Shown here piece by piece: positions 33,834-45,664 of a DNA stretch of 64,000 nucleotides. The notes under the pieces were generated by a model. It had not been told where the DNA came from. It did not search any database and saw only the letters and a list, made by a program, of their open reading frames with translations. Source of the stretch: Triticum aestivum (lineage: Eukaryota > Streptophyta > Magnoliopsida > Poales > Poaceae); contig NC_057796.1 of NCBI RefSeq assembly GCF_018294505.1, positions 187,016,270 through 187,080,269 on the forward strand. The letters are read 5' to 3'. A program made the position numbers and the translations under genes. Position 1 is the stretch's first letter, and each line of letters begins with the position of its first letter.

Positions 33834-34753
33834 TGTCAGTGCAATAAACTCTGGGACCATTGCCCAGACTGTGCACAGGCACAAGAACAAGATTGAGGTA
33901 CCAACTTAAGTCAGAGATTGAGGGACTAAGAGATTTGAAGAACCAACATGCAGTTCAGAGGGACCAAGATCAAGCCAGAGGAGCAATACATCGGCAAGAG
34001 AAGGGCCTCCCTTGCCGGGCAGGCGAGCCCGGCAAGGGGCGAGGCCACGGCCAGAAGCAGGCAACCCAGGCACCCCGGCAAGGTCTGCCGGGGCTCGTGG
34101 GGGAAGAACCACCCCACCAACCACTGAAGCACAACCCACATCATCAATCAGTGCGGTGTCAAGCCGCAAAATGATTAAGTGGCAGCCATTCGCCACATGG
34201 TAGCCATTTCCTACAGAAGAAACCCATAGATGACACACGTCCTGCAATGTGTCAAGAGAACAGGTGCGGAGCTAGCAAGATAGCCTGGCAAGCCTTGCCG
34301 GGCAACTAGTGATGTGACACTAAGTGGTGCATTTAATGCACCATGTTAGCCCGCAGAGTTAGGTATGATAGCACTGTTTGCTATCATATCAATGGATAAT
34401 GACTACTTTGCCATTGTGGTGTCCCCTTAATCTATAAAAGGAGGCCCATGGCACCCGTAGGAGGGGTTGGAAAGTTGATGAACCCACACACCCATACGCG
34501 CGTAGTCGCTGCTACCCTAAGATATCCCCTGCCCGGCAAGTGTACTGTGTTTGACCATCCCCATTCCACCATCAATCCACTAAAGAAGGAGTAGGGTCTT
34601 ATGCCTCGCGGCTGCCTGAACGTGGGTAAATTGCTTGTGTGCTCTCTGTCGTGCTGCCGTGCACTGGTCTGCTCCTTGCGCAACGCGGTGTCCCCCTGCC
34701 GAACCAGCAAGGGGCCTCCTGGTCCCATAGGTGGCCATGGATACCCCGCGACA
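33834..34753 (+). repeat. 3' LTR of the Tat-like element
   Basis: Starts TGTCAGTGCAATAAACTC and appears to end …ccccgcgaca, ~920 bp. It contains a TATA box (ctataaaag, 34432-34440) in the expected promoter position. No second LTR is in the window for comparison, so the edges come from TG/CA ends and from where the BARE-type sequence starts. Confidence 0.6.
34432..34440 (+). promoter_or_regulatory. TATA box of the Tat-like LTR
   Basis: CTATAAAAG, ~320 bp before the LTR end, with a C-rich CA start context downstream. This is the usual LTR promoter layout. Confidence 0.55.
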
Positions 34754-35673
34754 TGAGTTGTCATTTGATGACGGGATCACATCATTAGGAGAATGATGTG
34801 ATGGACAAGACCCATCCGTGAGCTTAGCATATTGATCGTTCGGTTTTATTGCTATTGCTTTCTTCATGTCAAATACATATTCCTTCAACTATGAGATTAT
34901 GCAACTCCCGGATACCGGAGGAATACCTTATGTGCTATCAAACGTCACAACGTAACTGGGTGATTATAAAGATGCTCTACAGGTATCTTCGAAGGTGTTT
35001 GTTGGGTTGGCATAGATCAAGATGAGGATTTGTCACTCCGAGTATCGGAGAGGTATCTCTGGGCCCTCTCGGTAATGCACATCATAATAAGCCTTGCAAG
35101 CAAAGTGACTAATGAGTTAGTTATAGGATGATGTATTACAGAACGAGTAAATAGACTTGCCGGTAACGAGATTGAACTAGGAATGAAGATACCGACGATC
35201 GAATCTCGGTCCAGTAACATACCGATGGACAAAGGGAACAACGTATGTTGTCATAACGGTTCGACCGGTAAAAGATCTTCGTAGAATATGTAGGAACCAA
35301 TATGAGCATCTAGGTTCCGCTATCGGTTATTGACCGGAGAGGTGTCTCGGTCATGTCTACATAGTTCTCGAACCCGTAGGGTCCGCACGCTTAACGTTCG
35401 ATGACGATATAGTATTATATGAGTTATGTGATTTGGTGACCGAATGTTGTTCGGAGTCCCTGATTAGATCGCGAACATGACGAGGAGTGTCAAAATAGTC
35501 TAGAGGTAAATATTGATATATAGGACGATGGTATTCGGACACCAGAAGTGTTCCGGAGGGTACCAGGTACATATAGGGTCACCGGAAGGGGTTCCGGGCA
35601 ACCCCGACAAAGATACGGGCTTAATGGGCCAAGGGAGGGACAGACTAGCCCACGAGGGGCTGGTTCACCCCTC
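34754..35673 (+). repeat. BARE/Angela-type LTR fragment
   Basis: Matches the LTR of the Copia element in reverse orientation: …gttgtcatttgatgacggga…, …atgagattatgcaactcccg…, …ggtatctctgggccc…, …ttgaccggagaggtgtctcggtc…. It is clearly more diverged than the Copia LTR pair. The left ~300 bp of the LTR are missing, cut by the Tat-like element, and the right end is cut by the second Athila-type element at 35674. Confidence 0.85.
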
Positions 35674-37160
35674 TGATACGTCCATCTTGCATCATGTTTT
35701 CTTACTATTATTTATGATGTTTTTATGCATAATAAATGCTTTTTGTAGTAAATCTAATGCCTTTTCTCTCATAATATGCAAGGTACACACAAAGAGGGAG
35801 AATTCCGGCAGCTAGCAATCTGGACTGGGAAAAGCTGCATCAGGCTACCTATTCTGCACAACTCCAAACAGGCTAAAACTTCACGGAGAATTTTTACGAT
35901 GAATATTGGAGCAAATAAGTACCAGGGGAGGCCCACCAGGTGAGCACAACCCACCTAGGCGCGCCAGGGAGCCCAGACGCGCCCTGGTGAGTTGTGCTCA
36001 CCCAGGCCCACCTCCGGTGCCCATCTTCTGGTATATAAGTCATTTTGACCTAGAAAAAAAATAAGAAGAGGACTTTCGGGACGGAGCACCACCGTCTCGA
36101 GGCGGAACTTGGGCAGGAGCACTTTTTCCCTCTGGCGGAGCGATTCCGCCAGGGGAACTTCCTTCCCGAAGGGGGAAATCATTGTCATCATCATCACCAA
36201 CAACTCTCCCATCTTGCGGAGGGCAGTCTCCATCAACATCTTCAACAGCACCATCTCATCTCAAACCCTTGTTCATCTCTTGTGTTCAATCTTGTTGCCG
36301 GGACTATAGATTGGTGCTTGTGGGTGACTAGTAGTGTTGATTACATCTTGTAGTTGATTACTATATGGTTTATTTGGTGTTCAGATCCAATATGCTATTT
36401 AATACCCCTCTGATATTGAGCATGATTATCATTTGTGAGTAGTTACTTTTTTTCTTGAGGTCACGGGAGAAATCATGTTGCAAGTCATCATGTGAAATTG
36501 ATATGTGTTCGATATTTTGATAGTATGTATGTTGTGATTCCCTTAGTGGTGTCATGTGAACGTCGACTACATGACACTTCACGATATTTGGGCCTAAGGG
36601 AATGCATTGTGGAGTAGCAATTAGATGATGGGTTGCGAGAGTGACAGAAGCTTAAACCACAGTTTATGCGCTATTCTGTAAGGGACCGATTGGATCCAAA
36701 AGTTTAATGCTATGGTTATAATTTATTATTAATACTTTTCTCGTAGTTGCGGATGCTTGCGGGGGGCTTAATCATAAGTAGGAGGTTTGTTCAAGTAAGA
36801 ACAACACCTAAGCACCGGTCCACCCACATATCAAATTATCAAAGTAGCGAACAGGAATCGAACCAACATGGTGAAAGTGACTAGATGAAATTCCCATGTA
36901 CCCTCAAGAACGCTTTGCTTATTATAAGAGACCATTTTGGCCTGTCCTTTGCCTCAAAAGGATTGGGCTATCTTTCTGCACTTTTGTTACTACTATCGTT
37001 ACTTGCTCGTTACAAATTATCTTGCTATCAAACTACTCTGTTACTTACAATTTCAACACTTGCAGACATTACCTTGCTAAAAACCACTTGTCATTTCCTT
37101 CTGCTCCTCGCTGGGTTCGACACTCTTACTTATCAAAAAGAGCCACAATTGATCCCTATC
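35674..37160 (+). repeat. 5' LTR of the second Athila-type element (3' end missing)
   Basis: Ends …acaattgatccctatc and then jumps directly to tagtgtgctgaaattt, which in the first element lies in the leader just before gag. The last ~20 bp of the LTR, the primer-binding site and most of the leader are deleted. Confidence 0.85.
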
Positions 37161-37192
37161 TAGTGTGCTGAAATTTATTATCACTTGTTACT

Positions 37193-38400
37193 ATGGAAAA
37201 CAATCCTTTGAGGGGTTTGTCTGGGGTATCTTCACCTCGACCGGAACCACAATTAGCTACCCCTCAACCCACTGCACCTACTGAAACTTTTGAATATGAA
37301 ATTCCTTCGGGTATGATAGAACAACTGCTAGCTAATCCTTATGCAGGAGATGGAATCGAACATCCTGATATGCACTTGATATATATGTGGAACAAATTTG
37401 TGGATTGTTCAAGCTTGCAGGTTTACCCGGAGATGAAGTTATGAAGAAGGTTTTCCCTTTATCTTTGAAGGGAAAATCATTGGCATGGTATAGGCTATGC
37501 GATGATATTGGATCTTGGAATTGGAATTGGAGTTCCACCAAAAAAATTATCCTATGCATCTAGTTCATCATGATCGGAATTACATATATAATTTTTGGCC
37601 TCGTGAAGGAGAAAGTATCGCTCAAGCTTGGGGGAGGCTTAAGTCAATGTTATATTCATTCCCCAATCATGAGCTCTCAGGAGAAATTATTATCCAGAAT
37701 TTTTATGCTCGGCTTTCTCATAATGATCGATCCATGCTTGGTACTTCTTGCGCTGGTTCTTTTATAAAGAAGACTATTGAGTTCTGGTGGGATCTTTTGT
37801 AAAGAATTAAACGCAACTCTGAAGATTGGGAACTCGACGAAGGTAAAGAGTCAGGTATTAAGCTAAAGTATGATTGTGTTAAATCTTTTATGAATACCGA
37901 TGCTTTTCAAAAGTTTAGCACTAAATATCGACTTGACTATGAGATAGTAGCCTCCTTTTGTGAATAATTTGCTACTCATGTTGATCTCCCTAAAGAGAAG
38001 TGGTTTAAATATCACCCACCTATTAAAGAAGAAATTAAAGAACTAGTACTAGCTAAAGAAGAAACTATACTTTATAATGTTGATCCAGTTGTTGCTACTG
38101 CTTACATTGAGAAACCACCTTTCCCTGTTAAAATAAAGGAACATGCTAAAGTTGCAACTGTGGTTACCAAAAGCTATGTTAGAACACCTGAACCTCATGA
38201 ACAAATTAAGGTAGAACCTAGTATTGCTATGGTTAAGTATCTCTTGGAAGAAAATGTAGAGGGGCATGTTATTTACTTCTCTGAAGAAGCTGCTAGAATT
38301 GCCAGACCTGATAAAAAGGATAAACATAGACCAGTTGTTGGCATGCACGTTGTCTCAGTTAAAATAGGAGATCACTGTTATCATGGTTTATGTGACATGG
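37193..38400 (+). pseudogene. gag: Gag of the second Athila-type element, broken
   Basis: Starts MENNPLRGLSGVSSPRPE and follows the gag at 25950-27029 (minus) throughout. Breaks: a frameshift near 37383 (HLIYM then VDCSSLQ), a small deletion near 37520 (GSWNWNW then LEFHQKNYP), a TAA at 37800-37802 (WDLL*RIKRN) and a TAA near 37964 (FCE*FATHV). The remainder up to the protease is open (…PHEQIKVEPSIAMVKYLLEENVEG…), and it lacks the stop that ends gag in the first element. Confidence 0.9.
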
Positions 38401-39019
38401 TGCTAGCGTGAGTGCTATTCCTTATTCCTTATATCAAGAAATTATGAATGACATAGCACCCGCAGAGATAGAAGACATAAATGTTACTATTAAACTTGCT
38501 AATAGAGACACTATATCACCAATTGGGATTGTTAGAGATGTAGAAGTCTTGTGTGGGAAAATAAAATACCCAACTGATTTTCTTGTTCTTGGTTCCCCAC
38601 AAGATGACTTTTGCCCCATTATCTTTGGTAGACCTTTCTTGAACACCGTTAATGCTAAGATAGATTGTGAGAAACAAACTGGCAGTGTTAGTTTTGGTGA
38701 TAAATCTCATGAGTTTATTTTTTCCAAGTTTAGTAGAAAGCTTCATGAAAAAGAATTGCCTAGTGAGGATGAAATAATTGTACTTGCTTCTATTGCTGTA
38801 CCACCTACTGATCCTTTAGAACAATACTTGCTAGACCATGAAAATGATTTACATATGCATGAAAGAAATGAAATAGATAAAATTTTCTTTGAACAACGTC
38901 CTCTGCTTAAACACAATTTTCCTATTGAAACTCTAGGAGGTCCTCCTCCACCTAAAGGTGATCCTGTGTTTGAATTAAAACAATTGCCAGACACTTTGAA
39001 ATATGCTTATCTGGATTAA
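38380..39019 (+). pseudogene. pol: Protease of the second Athila-type element, broken in the active site
   Basis: Reads HGLCDM, then loses one G in the codons of the DMGAS loop (…tgtgacatggtgctagcg…), so the frame breaks exactly at the catalytic motif and resumes as SAIPYSLYQEIMNDIAP. The rest (TIKLANRDTIS, PIIFGRPFLNTV) is intact to YAYLD*. Loss of the loop abolishes the enzyme as encoded. Confidence 0.9.
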
Positions 39020-39300
39020 TAGAAGATATATCCTGCTATTATTAGTGCTAACCTTTCAGAACATGAAGAAGAAAGATTATTGAAAGTCCTAAGGAAGCAC
39101 TGAGCTGCTATTGGATATACTCTTGATGATTTAAAGGGCATTAGTCCCACTTCATGTCAGCACAAGATTAATATGGAACCTGATGCTAAACCCATTGTTG
39201 ATCACTAATGTCGGTTAAATCCAAAAGTGAAGGAAGTGGTCAGAACAGAAATATTAAAACTTCTGGAAGCATGTATAATCTATCCTATAGCTGATAGTAG

Positions 39301-41550
39301 ATGGTAAGTCATGTTCATTGTGTCCCTAAGAAAGGAGGTATTACTGTTGTTCCTAATGATAATAATGAACTTATTCCACAAAGAATTATTACAGGTTATA
39401 GAATGGTAATTGATTTTAGAAAATTAAACAAAGCAACTAGAAAAGATCATTACCCTCTACCCTTTATAGATCAAATGCTAGAAAGATTATCTAAGCACAC
39501 ATATTTTTGCTTCCTTGATGGATATTCTGGTTTTTTGCAAATACCTGTTTCCCAACCTGATCAAGAAAAGACCACTTTTACTTGTCCCTTTGGAACTTAT
39601 GATTATAGACGTATGCCCTTTGCTTTATGCAATGCACCTGCTACCTTTCAAAGATGTATGACTGCTATATTCTCTGACTTTTGTGAAAGGATTGTTGAGG
39701 TTTTCATGGATGATTTCTCTGTTTATGGGACGTCTTTTGATGATTATTTAAGCAATCTTGATCGAGTTTTGCAGAGATGTGAACAAACAAATCTTGTCTT
39801 GAATTGGGAGAAGTGCCACTTTATGGTTAATGAAGGCATTGTCTTGGGTCATAAAATTTCTGAAAGAGGTATTGAAGTGGACAAAGCTAAGGTTGATGGA
39901 ATTGAGAAAATGCCATGTCCTAAAGATATCAAAGGTATTCGTAGTTTCCTAGGTCATGTTGGTTTCTATAGGAGATTTATCAAAGACTTTTCTAAAATTT
40001 CTAGGCCTCTTACAAATCTTTTGCAAAAGGATGTTCCTTTGCGTTTTGATGATGATTGTTTAGAATCCTTTGAAACACTCAAGAAAGCCTTAATTTCTGC
40101 ACCTATTGTTCAACCACCTGATTGGAACTTGCCTTTTGAAATTATGAGTGATGTTAGTGATTATGTTGTTGGTGCTGTTCTAGGACAAAGAGTTGATAAG
40201 AAACTGAATGTTATTCATTACGCTAGTAAAACTCTAGACAGTGCTCAACGAAATTATGCTACTACTGAAAAAGAATTCTTAGTAGTGGTGTTTGCTTGTG
40301 ATAAATTTAGATCTTACATTGTTTATTCAAAAGTAATTGTTCACACCGATCATGCTGCTATTAAATATCTTATGGAAAAGAAAGATGCTAAACCTAGACT
40401 TATTCGATGGGTTCTCTTGCTACAAGAATTTTATTTACATATCACTGATAGAAAAGGAGCTGAGAACCCCGTAGCTGATAACTTGTCTAGGCTTGAAAAT
40501 GTGCTTGATGACCCACTACCTATTGATGATAGTTTTCTTGATGAGCAATTAGTTGCAATAAATGTTGCTCATAACACTCCTTGGTATGCTAACTATGCTA
40601 ATTACATTGTTACTAAATATTTACCACCTAGCTTTACTTATCAACAAAAGAAAAAATTCTTCTATGATTTAAGACATTACTTTTGGGATGACCCACATCT
40701 TTATAAAGAAGGAGTAGATGGTATTATTAGACGTTGTGTACCTGAGCATGAACAGGGACAAATCCTATGGAAATGTCACTCTGAAGCATATGGAGGACAT
40801 CATGCTGGAGATAGAACTGATCACAAGGTATTGCAATCTAGATTTTATTGGCCTACTCTCTTCAAGGATGCCTGTAAGTTCGTCTTATCTTGTGATGAAT
40901 GTCAAAGAATAGGTAATATCGGTAAGCGTCAAGAAATGCCTATGAACTATTCACTTGATGTTGAACCATTTGATGTTTGGGGATTTGATTACATGGGACC
41001 TTTTCCTTTCTCTAATGGGTATACACATATTTTGGTTGCTGCTGATTATGTTACTAAATGGGTAGAAGCTATTCCAACCAGTAGTGCTGATCACAATACC
41101 TCTATTAAAATGCTTAAGGAAGTTATTCTCCCAAGGTTTGGAGTCCCTAGATGTTTAATGATTGATGGTGGTTCACACTTTATTCATGCTGCTTTCCATA
41201 AAATGCTTGCCAAGTATGATGTTAAACATAGAATTGCGTCACCTTATCATCCTCAGTCTAGTGGTCAAGTTGAACTTAGCAATAGAGAAATAAAATTAAT
41301 TTTGCAAAAGACTGTCAATAGGTCCCGGAAGAATTGGTCCAAGAATTTAGATGATGCACTTTGGGCTTATAGAAGAGCCTATAAAAATCCTATGGGTAGG
41401 TCTCCTTATAAAATGGTTTATGGAAAAGCTTGTCATTTGCCTCTTGAGTTAGAACATAAAGCATATTGGGCAATCAAAGGACTCAATTATGATTTCAAAC
41501 TTGCCGATGAAAAGAGGTTATTTGATATTAGCTCATTAGATGAATGGACA
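39301..41550 (+). CDS. pol: RT-RNase H-integrase of the second Athila-type element
   Basis: About 750 codons open without interruption. [14 protein letters not shown] (35-46), [23 protein letters not shown], catalytic FMDD (135-138). RNase H: D284 (MSDVSDYVV), E323 (TTEKEF), D350 (VHTDHAAI). Integrase: zinc finger ending C531-x2-C534 (CDECQRIG), D563 (WGFDYMGP), D622 (MIDGGSHF), E658 (GQVELSN), spaced D-35-E. The Met at 39301 is not the natural start: one G was lost just before it (SRW then VSHVHCVP in another frame), and further stops lie upstream. At 41550 the frame runs into the third-ORF remnant out of phase. Confidence 0.95.
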
Positions 41551-41693
41551 ATCTCACCCATGAAAATATTCTGCATCAAGAGCACATCACCCACCTCCGG
41601 AGCGTCATCCGTCAATTGGAGAATCTCTTGATCCTTAAGGATAGGATCGCTTCATCACCACCACCTTCTTCTTCATCACCAAAAGAAAATTGA
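41550..41693 (+). pseudogene. C-terminal remnant of the third ORF
   Basis: In its own frame reads [19 protein letters not shown]… to …SSPPPSSSSPKEN and a TGA at 41691-41693, like the Ser/Pro-rich end of the third ORF at 12815-13336. It is fused directly after integrase codon …SLDEWT, so ~1-1.5 kb (integrase tail and most of the third ORF) is deleted. An intact integrase would also need its C-terminal tail. Confidence 0.7.
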
Positions 41694-43290
41694 GTATCGC
41701 GTATGGGCACTCCCCTTGGCTTCCACCAAGCTTGGGGGAGGTGCCCCAATATCGTATCATCCCCACTATCTTTTGCCTTTACTTGTATTAGTTCGATCTT
41801 TTGCTTTAGATAAATAAAATTTTAGTTCGATCCTTTCTTTTCGAGAGTTTGCTTAGTGATCTATCCTTGTAATCGTGTGCGAGATATATAATAAAGTTTA
41901 GTTTGAGTTTTTGCTTTCTTTACTTTCATGTTGCAATAAAAAGAAAGGAAATAAATAAAAGAAGAAAAACAAATAAAAGAAAGTAAATAAATAAATGAAA
42001 TAGATCATATACAAATCTTATGGTAGGTAATGACACCACATAAGGAAAAGAATAAGTAGGAAATTTTATTAGAGATTGACAAACATAGCATTGATCAATG
42101 ATGCAACTCATGAAAGAATTAATAAGGGAAGAGAAGATTCACATATAAATATACTATCCTAGAAATCTTTTGTGATTGTGAGCCCCCATCAAAATATTAT
42201 ATGCCAAAATCATTGACGTTGGACAAGGAAGACGACCTAATGATCTATGTTTGTTCATATTCACATAGAAGTCATATTGTCATAGATCCTTTAACATGTG
42301 GTGCTTGCCCCTATCTTTGCTAGCCAAAAATTCCGCACTAAGTAGAGATACTACTTGTGCATCCAAAAACCCTTAAACCGAATTCTTATTTTCAAAAGTC
42401 CACAATAACTACCTAAGGATTGAGCAAGATCCCTCAAGTAAGTTGTCATCGGTGCCAAAAGGCAATGAAAATTGCTTCTAAAAGTGTGAGATCATTTAGT
42501 GTAAGAGAAAATTGAGCATTGTACGAACTTGTGATGGTGAAGAATAAAAGCGAGAGACTGCATAATAAAGGTCGCTATCACAAGGGGCAATACAACATGA
42601 CGTTCTTTTGCACTAAGGGGTTGAGCATACAAACAAACAAGCGCATGGCAACCTCTGCTTACCTCTGCGAAGGGCCTATCTTTTACTTTTATGTATTTAA
42701 TTTTATGCAAAGAGTCAAAGTTTTCTCCCTAATCCTTTTTATTTTTCTCCTTTCGCAGGCATCGTATGGTGAGGAAAGATCTAGGCACATATGTCCAGTG
42801 GAATATGGGTAGCATGAGTTATTATTGTTGACATCACCCTTGAGGTGAATATGTTGGGAGGCAAAACTATAAGCCCCTATCTTTCTATGTGTCCGATCGA
42901 AACATTTTGCTCATGTGTATGCGGTGAGTGTTAGCAATCATAGAAGAATATATGATGGTTGAGTATGTGGACTTGCCTAAAGGCTCCGATACGCTACCCT
43001 TCCTGAAAAAGATGATGAATTGTAGTTGCAAAGTTGACTGAGAACATAGTTTGTTGGTTCCTAATAGAGTTTTTGCTTTATACTTCAATAGTGTGATGAA
43101 TTGTTACTTATTCATGAGAAGTCTATGATCAAAGTTCTATGATAAAAGTCTTATGTTTATGTTTGTTGTTGGTATAATAATCAACATGATGCTTCTATGT
43201 CCGTATTTTGTTTTTATTGACCCCTCTGTCTCTCTCTAAGCATGTGGACATGTTTTTCGATTTCGGTTTTCGCTTGAGAACAAGCGAGGT
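41694..43290 (+). other. Non-coding 3' region of the second Athila-type element
   Basis: AT-rich, no conserved frame; collinear in character with 11271-12814 on the other strand (shared phrases such as ctaaggg…catacaaacaaacaag and tgttgggaggcaa). Confidence 0.65.
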
Positions 43291-43306
43291 CTAAGCTTGG
43301 GGGAGT
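43291..43306 (+). other. Polypurine tract of the second Athila-type element
   Basis: CTAAGCTTGGGGGAGT immediately before the 3' LTR. Confidence 0.85.
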
Positions 43307-44261
43307 TAATACGTCCATTTTGCATCATGTTTCCTTACTTTTATTTATGATGTTTTTATGCATAATAATGCTTTTTGAAGTAATTCTAATGCCTTTTCTC
43401 TCCTAATATGCAAGGTACACACAAAGAGGGAGAATTCCGGCAGCTGGAAATCTGGACCTGGAAAAGCAACGTCAGGGTACCTATTCTGCACAACTCCAAA
43501 TAGGCTGAAACTTCATGAAGAATTTTGATGGAATGAATATTGGAGCAAATAAGTACCAGAGGAGGCCCACCAGGTGGACACAACCCACCTGGGCGTGCCC
43601 TGGTGGGTTGTGCTCACCCAGGCCACCTCCGGTGCCCATCTTCTGGTACATAAGTCATTTTCACCTAGAAAAAATAAGAAGAGGACTTTTGGGATGGAGC
43701 ACCGCCGTCTCGAGGCGGAACTTGGGCAGGAGCACTTTTGCCCTCCGGCGGAGCGATTCCGCCAGGGGAACTTCCCTCCCAGAGGGGGAAATCATCGTCA
43801 TCATCATCACCAACAACTCTCCCATCTTGGGGAGGGCAATCTCCATCAACATCTCCAACAGCACCATCTCATCTCAAACCCTAGTTCATCTCTTGTGTTC
43901 AATCTTGTTACCGGAACTATAGATTGGTGCTTGTGGGTGACTAGTAGTGTTGATTACATCTTGTAGTTGATTACTATATGGTTTATCTGGCGGAAGATTA
44001 TATGTTCAGATCCAATATGCTATTTAATACCCATCTGATCTTGAGCATGATTATCATTTGTGAGTAGTTACTGTTGTGCTTGAGGTCACAGGAGAAATCA
44101 TGTTGCAAGTAATCATGTGAACTTGATGTGTGTTCGATATTTTGATAGTATGTATGTTGCGATTCCCTTAGTGGTGTCATGTGAACTTGATGTGTGTTCG
44201 ATATTTTGATAGTATGTATGTTGTGATTCACTTAGTGGTGTCATGTGACGTGTTCGATATT
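43307..44261 (+). repeat. 3' LTR of the second Athila-type element, truncated
   Basis: Starts TAATACGTCCATTTTGC (TG mutated to TA) and follows the 5' LTR to about its position 36520-36560, then ends abruptly at cgatatt where gag sequence of another element begins on the opposite strand. The last ~64 bp are duplicated. Confidence 0.85.
44120..44261 (+). repeat. 64-bp tandem duplication in the LTR
   Basis: Units at 44120-44183 and 44184-44247 differ at two or so bases (…ttgcgattccctt… and …ttgtgattcactt…), with a further 14-bp partial unit to 44261. The 5' LTR has one copy. Confidence 0.9.
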
Positions 44262-44262
44262 T

Positions 44263-45299
44263 GTTCCAAATCGGAGTTATTCCCTGATTCACATGGTTCT
44301 TTTGCATCAACGGATAATTCAACGGTGCACTCAAGATAGTTGTTATTGCATTCGTTTGATCACATGGCGAAGTCAAATCACGAACAGAGTCCTATAAAAT
44401 AGGTGGTGTGATCGAAGTAGTGGGTAGCTCATCACATGGTGCATCTAAATCGATAAGGCGTTCAACATACTCATGTGGAGGTGGAAGATCAATACCTTTT
44501 TCATTACCTCTTATGATCAACTCAGATAATGGAGGCTCTCTTGATGGATATGTGTCACATGGTGGAGGTGATGGAGTCCTCACAACAATGGATGTCGTTG
44601 TCATAGTATGCCTAGTAGTTGAAGGAACAACCTAATCAACTCTTAGAATGTGCACCTTGCGCTTGTTCTCCTGACGGGCAACATGTCGTTTTATTTCCTG
44701 TTCAGCTTTGCAAGCAAGAAGAAACAAATGGTCCATAGGATAACACTCTTCATGAATTAGTATCTCCTGAATGCCACAATTTAATCCTCCCCAAAATCTA
44801 TCCATAAAATCATCTTCACTTTCTTCTAAAGAGGAATGCAACAAGGTAGTTTGTAAATCATCATAATAGTTCATTACAGTGTCATTACCTTGTTTTAAAT
44901 GTTGCAACTTTTTAATCGTGTCACTAATACAATAAGCAGGGACGAATGTATGTCGCATGGCAAGTTTCAAATCATCCCAAGTAGTAGGTATATAATCAGG
45001 GTGTAACCGAAAATATTCACTCCACCAAACTAAAGCATAACAAGTGAAAGAACCAACCGCAACCTTAACTTTTTATGTTCATCGAAATTATGGGAAGCAA
45101 ACATATTATTTATGTCGAACTCCCATTCAATATATAAAGCAGGTCTAAAACGGACATTAAATGGTGGTATAGAATCATTAACCTGATCATGCGCATTTGG
45201 ATGTTTGTGCACCTCTCGTGATGGTTGTGGTATTTGCATAGGTGGTGGCACGTCTCCCGCAATCGACAAAGCCCATGAATTGACTCTGGATCCTGTCAT
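44263..45299 (-). pseudogene. gag: Gag of an unidentified Gypsy element, minus strand
   Basis: The frame starts at an ATG (MTGSRVNSWALSIAGDVPPP) at 45299. A one-base loss near 45065 (EHKKLRL then RLVLSL) shifts it; the correct frame continues as AVGSFTCYALVWW… and MKLAMRHTFVPAYC at 44970. Capsid motifs: LYIEWEFDINNMFASHNF, LVWWSEYFR, HLKQGNDTVMNYYDDL, FWGGLNCGIQEIL, of the retrotrans_gag type. Two stops follow (VHILRVD* at ~44632, PPIL* at ~44390) but open sequence with PPPHEYVERLIDLD-type acidic text continues between them. There is no zinc knuckle, protease or RT. Its other end is cut at 44262. Confidence 0.7.
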
Positions 45300-45664
45300 G
45301 ATTAGTAGAAACCAGAAACAAAATCCAAAAATAATGTTCCTATGAACTACTGGGAAGTGGTGGTAAAACGCTCACAATATAGCAAATCAAAGTCTTACAA
45401 GTTCTTACCATGCGGCAGGTGGTGACCGGCAACCAGCGGTGTCAAATAACTTCAAAAGTTGGGTAAAGTGATTGCGAGGTGAGCATATGTATACATGGTG
45501 TAGAAATATGTGGATCTGGGTTGGCGTTATATATGTGGAAAAATACTACAACCACGATAATTAATGCAAGCTGAAAAATCGCTCAAAGTGGTCGAGTGTT
45601 GATCCTAGGCTAGAAAATTCTAGAGACGCGAGCCTAAGACACATGTGAAATTCACGAGCGATAC
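45300..45664. other. Leader-like sequence of the gag fragment, no gene
   Basis: Upstream (minus-strand sense) of the gag start. No LTR end or primer-binding site was recognised before the solo LTR begins. Confidence 0.4.

Larger units (their letters stand above)
31180..34753 (+). mobile_element. Tat-like Gypsy element, 3' half only
   Basis: Begins in mid-integrase immediately after the CACTA end (GAT at 31180-31182 may be the 3-bp CACTA target copy) and runs through the pol end, a ~2-kb 3' region with antisense coding capacity, a polypurine-like tract and a 3' LTR. The phrase NSWNIEHLRKYYP at the pol end is typical of Tat-lineage Gypsy. The 5' half is not in the window, so the left side of the CACTA element or this element was lost by deletion or lies beyond position 1. 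Confidence 0.75.
35674..44261 (+). mobile_element. Second Athila-lineage Gypsy element, plus strand, deleted
   Basis: The 5' LTR starts TGATACGTCCATCTTGC at 35674 and stops at 37160, short of its end. The 3' LTR starts at 43307 (TAATACG, TG to TA) and stops at 44261. Between them are gag, protease, RT-RNase H-integrase, a third-ORF remnant and a polypurine tract. The primer-binding site is missing. Because both outer/inner LTR edges are damaged there is no matching target duplication. It belongs to a different subfamily from the element at 9740-28630, and to the same one as the solo LTR at 45665. Confidence 0.9.

Noticed and set aside
34754..35673. Considered as a complete second Copia element
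   Set aside because: Only LTR sequence is present, lacking both ends, with no internal region; it is a fragment.
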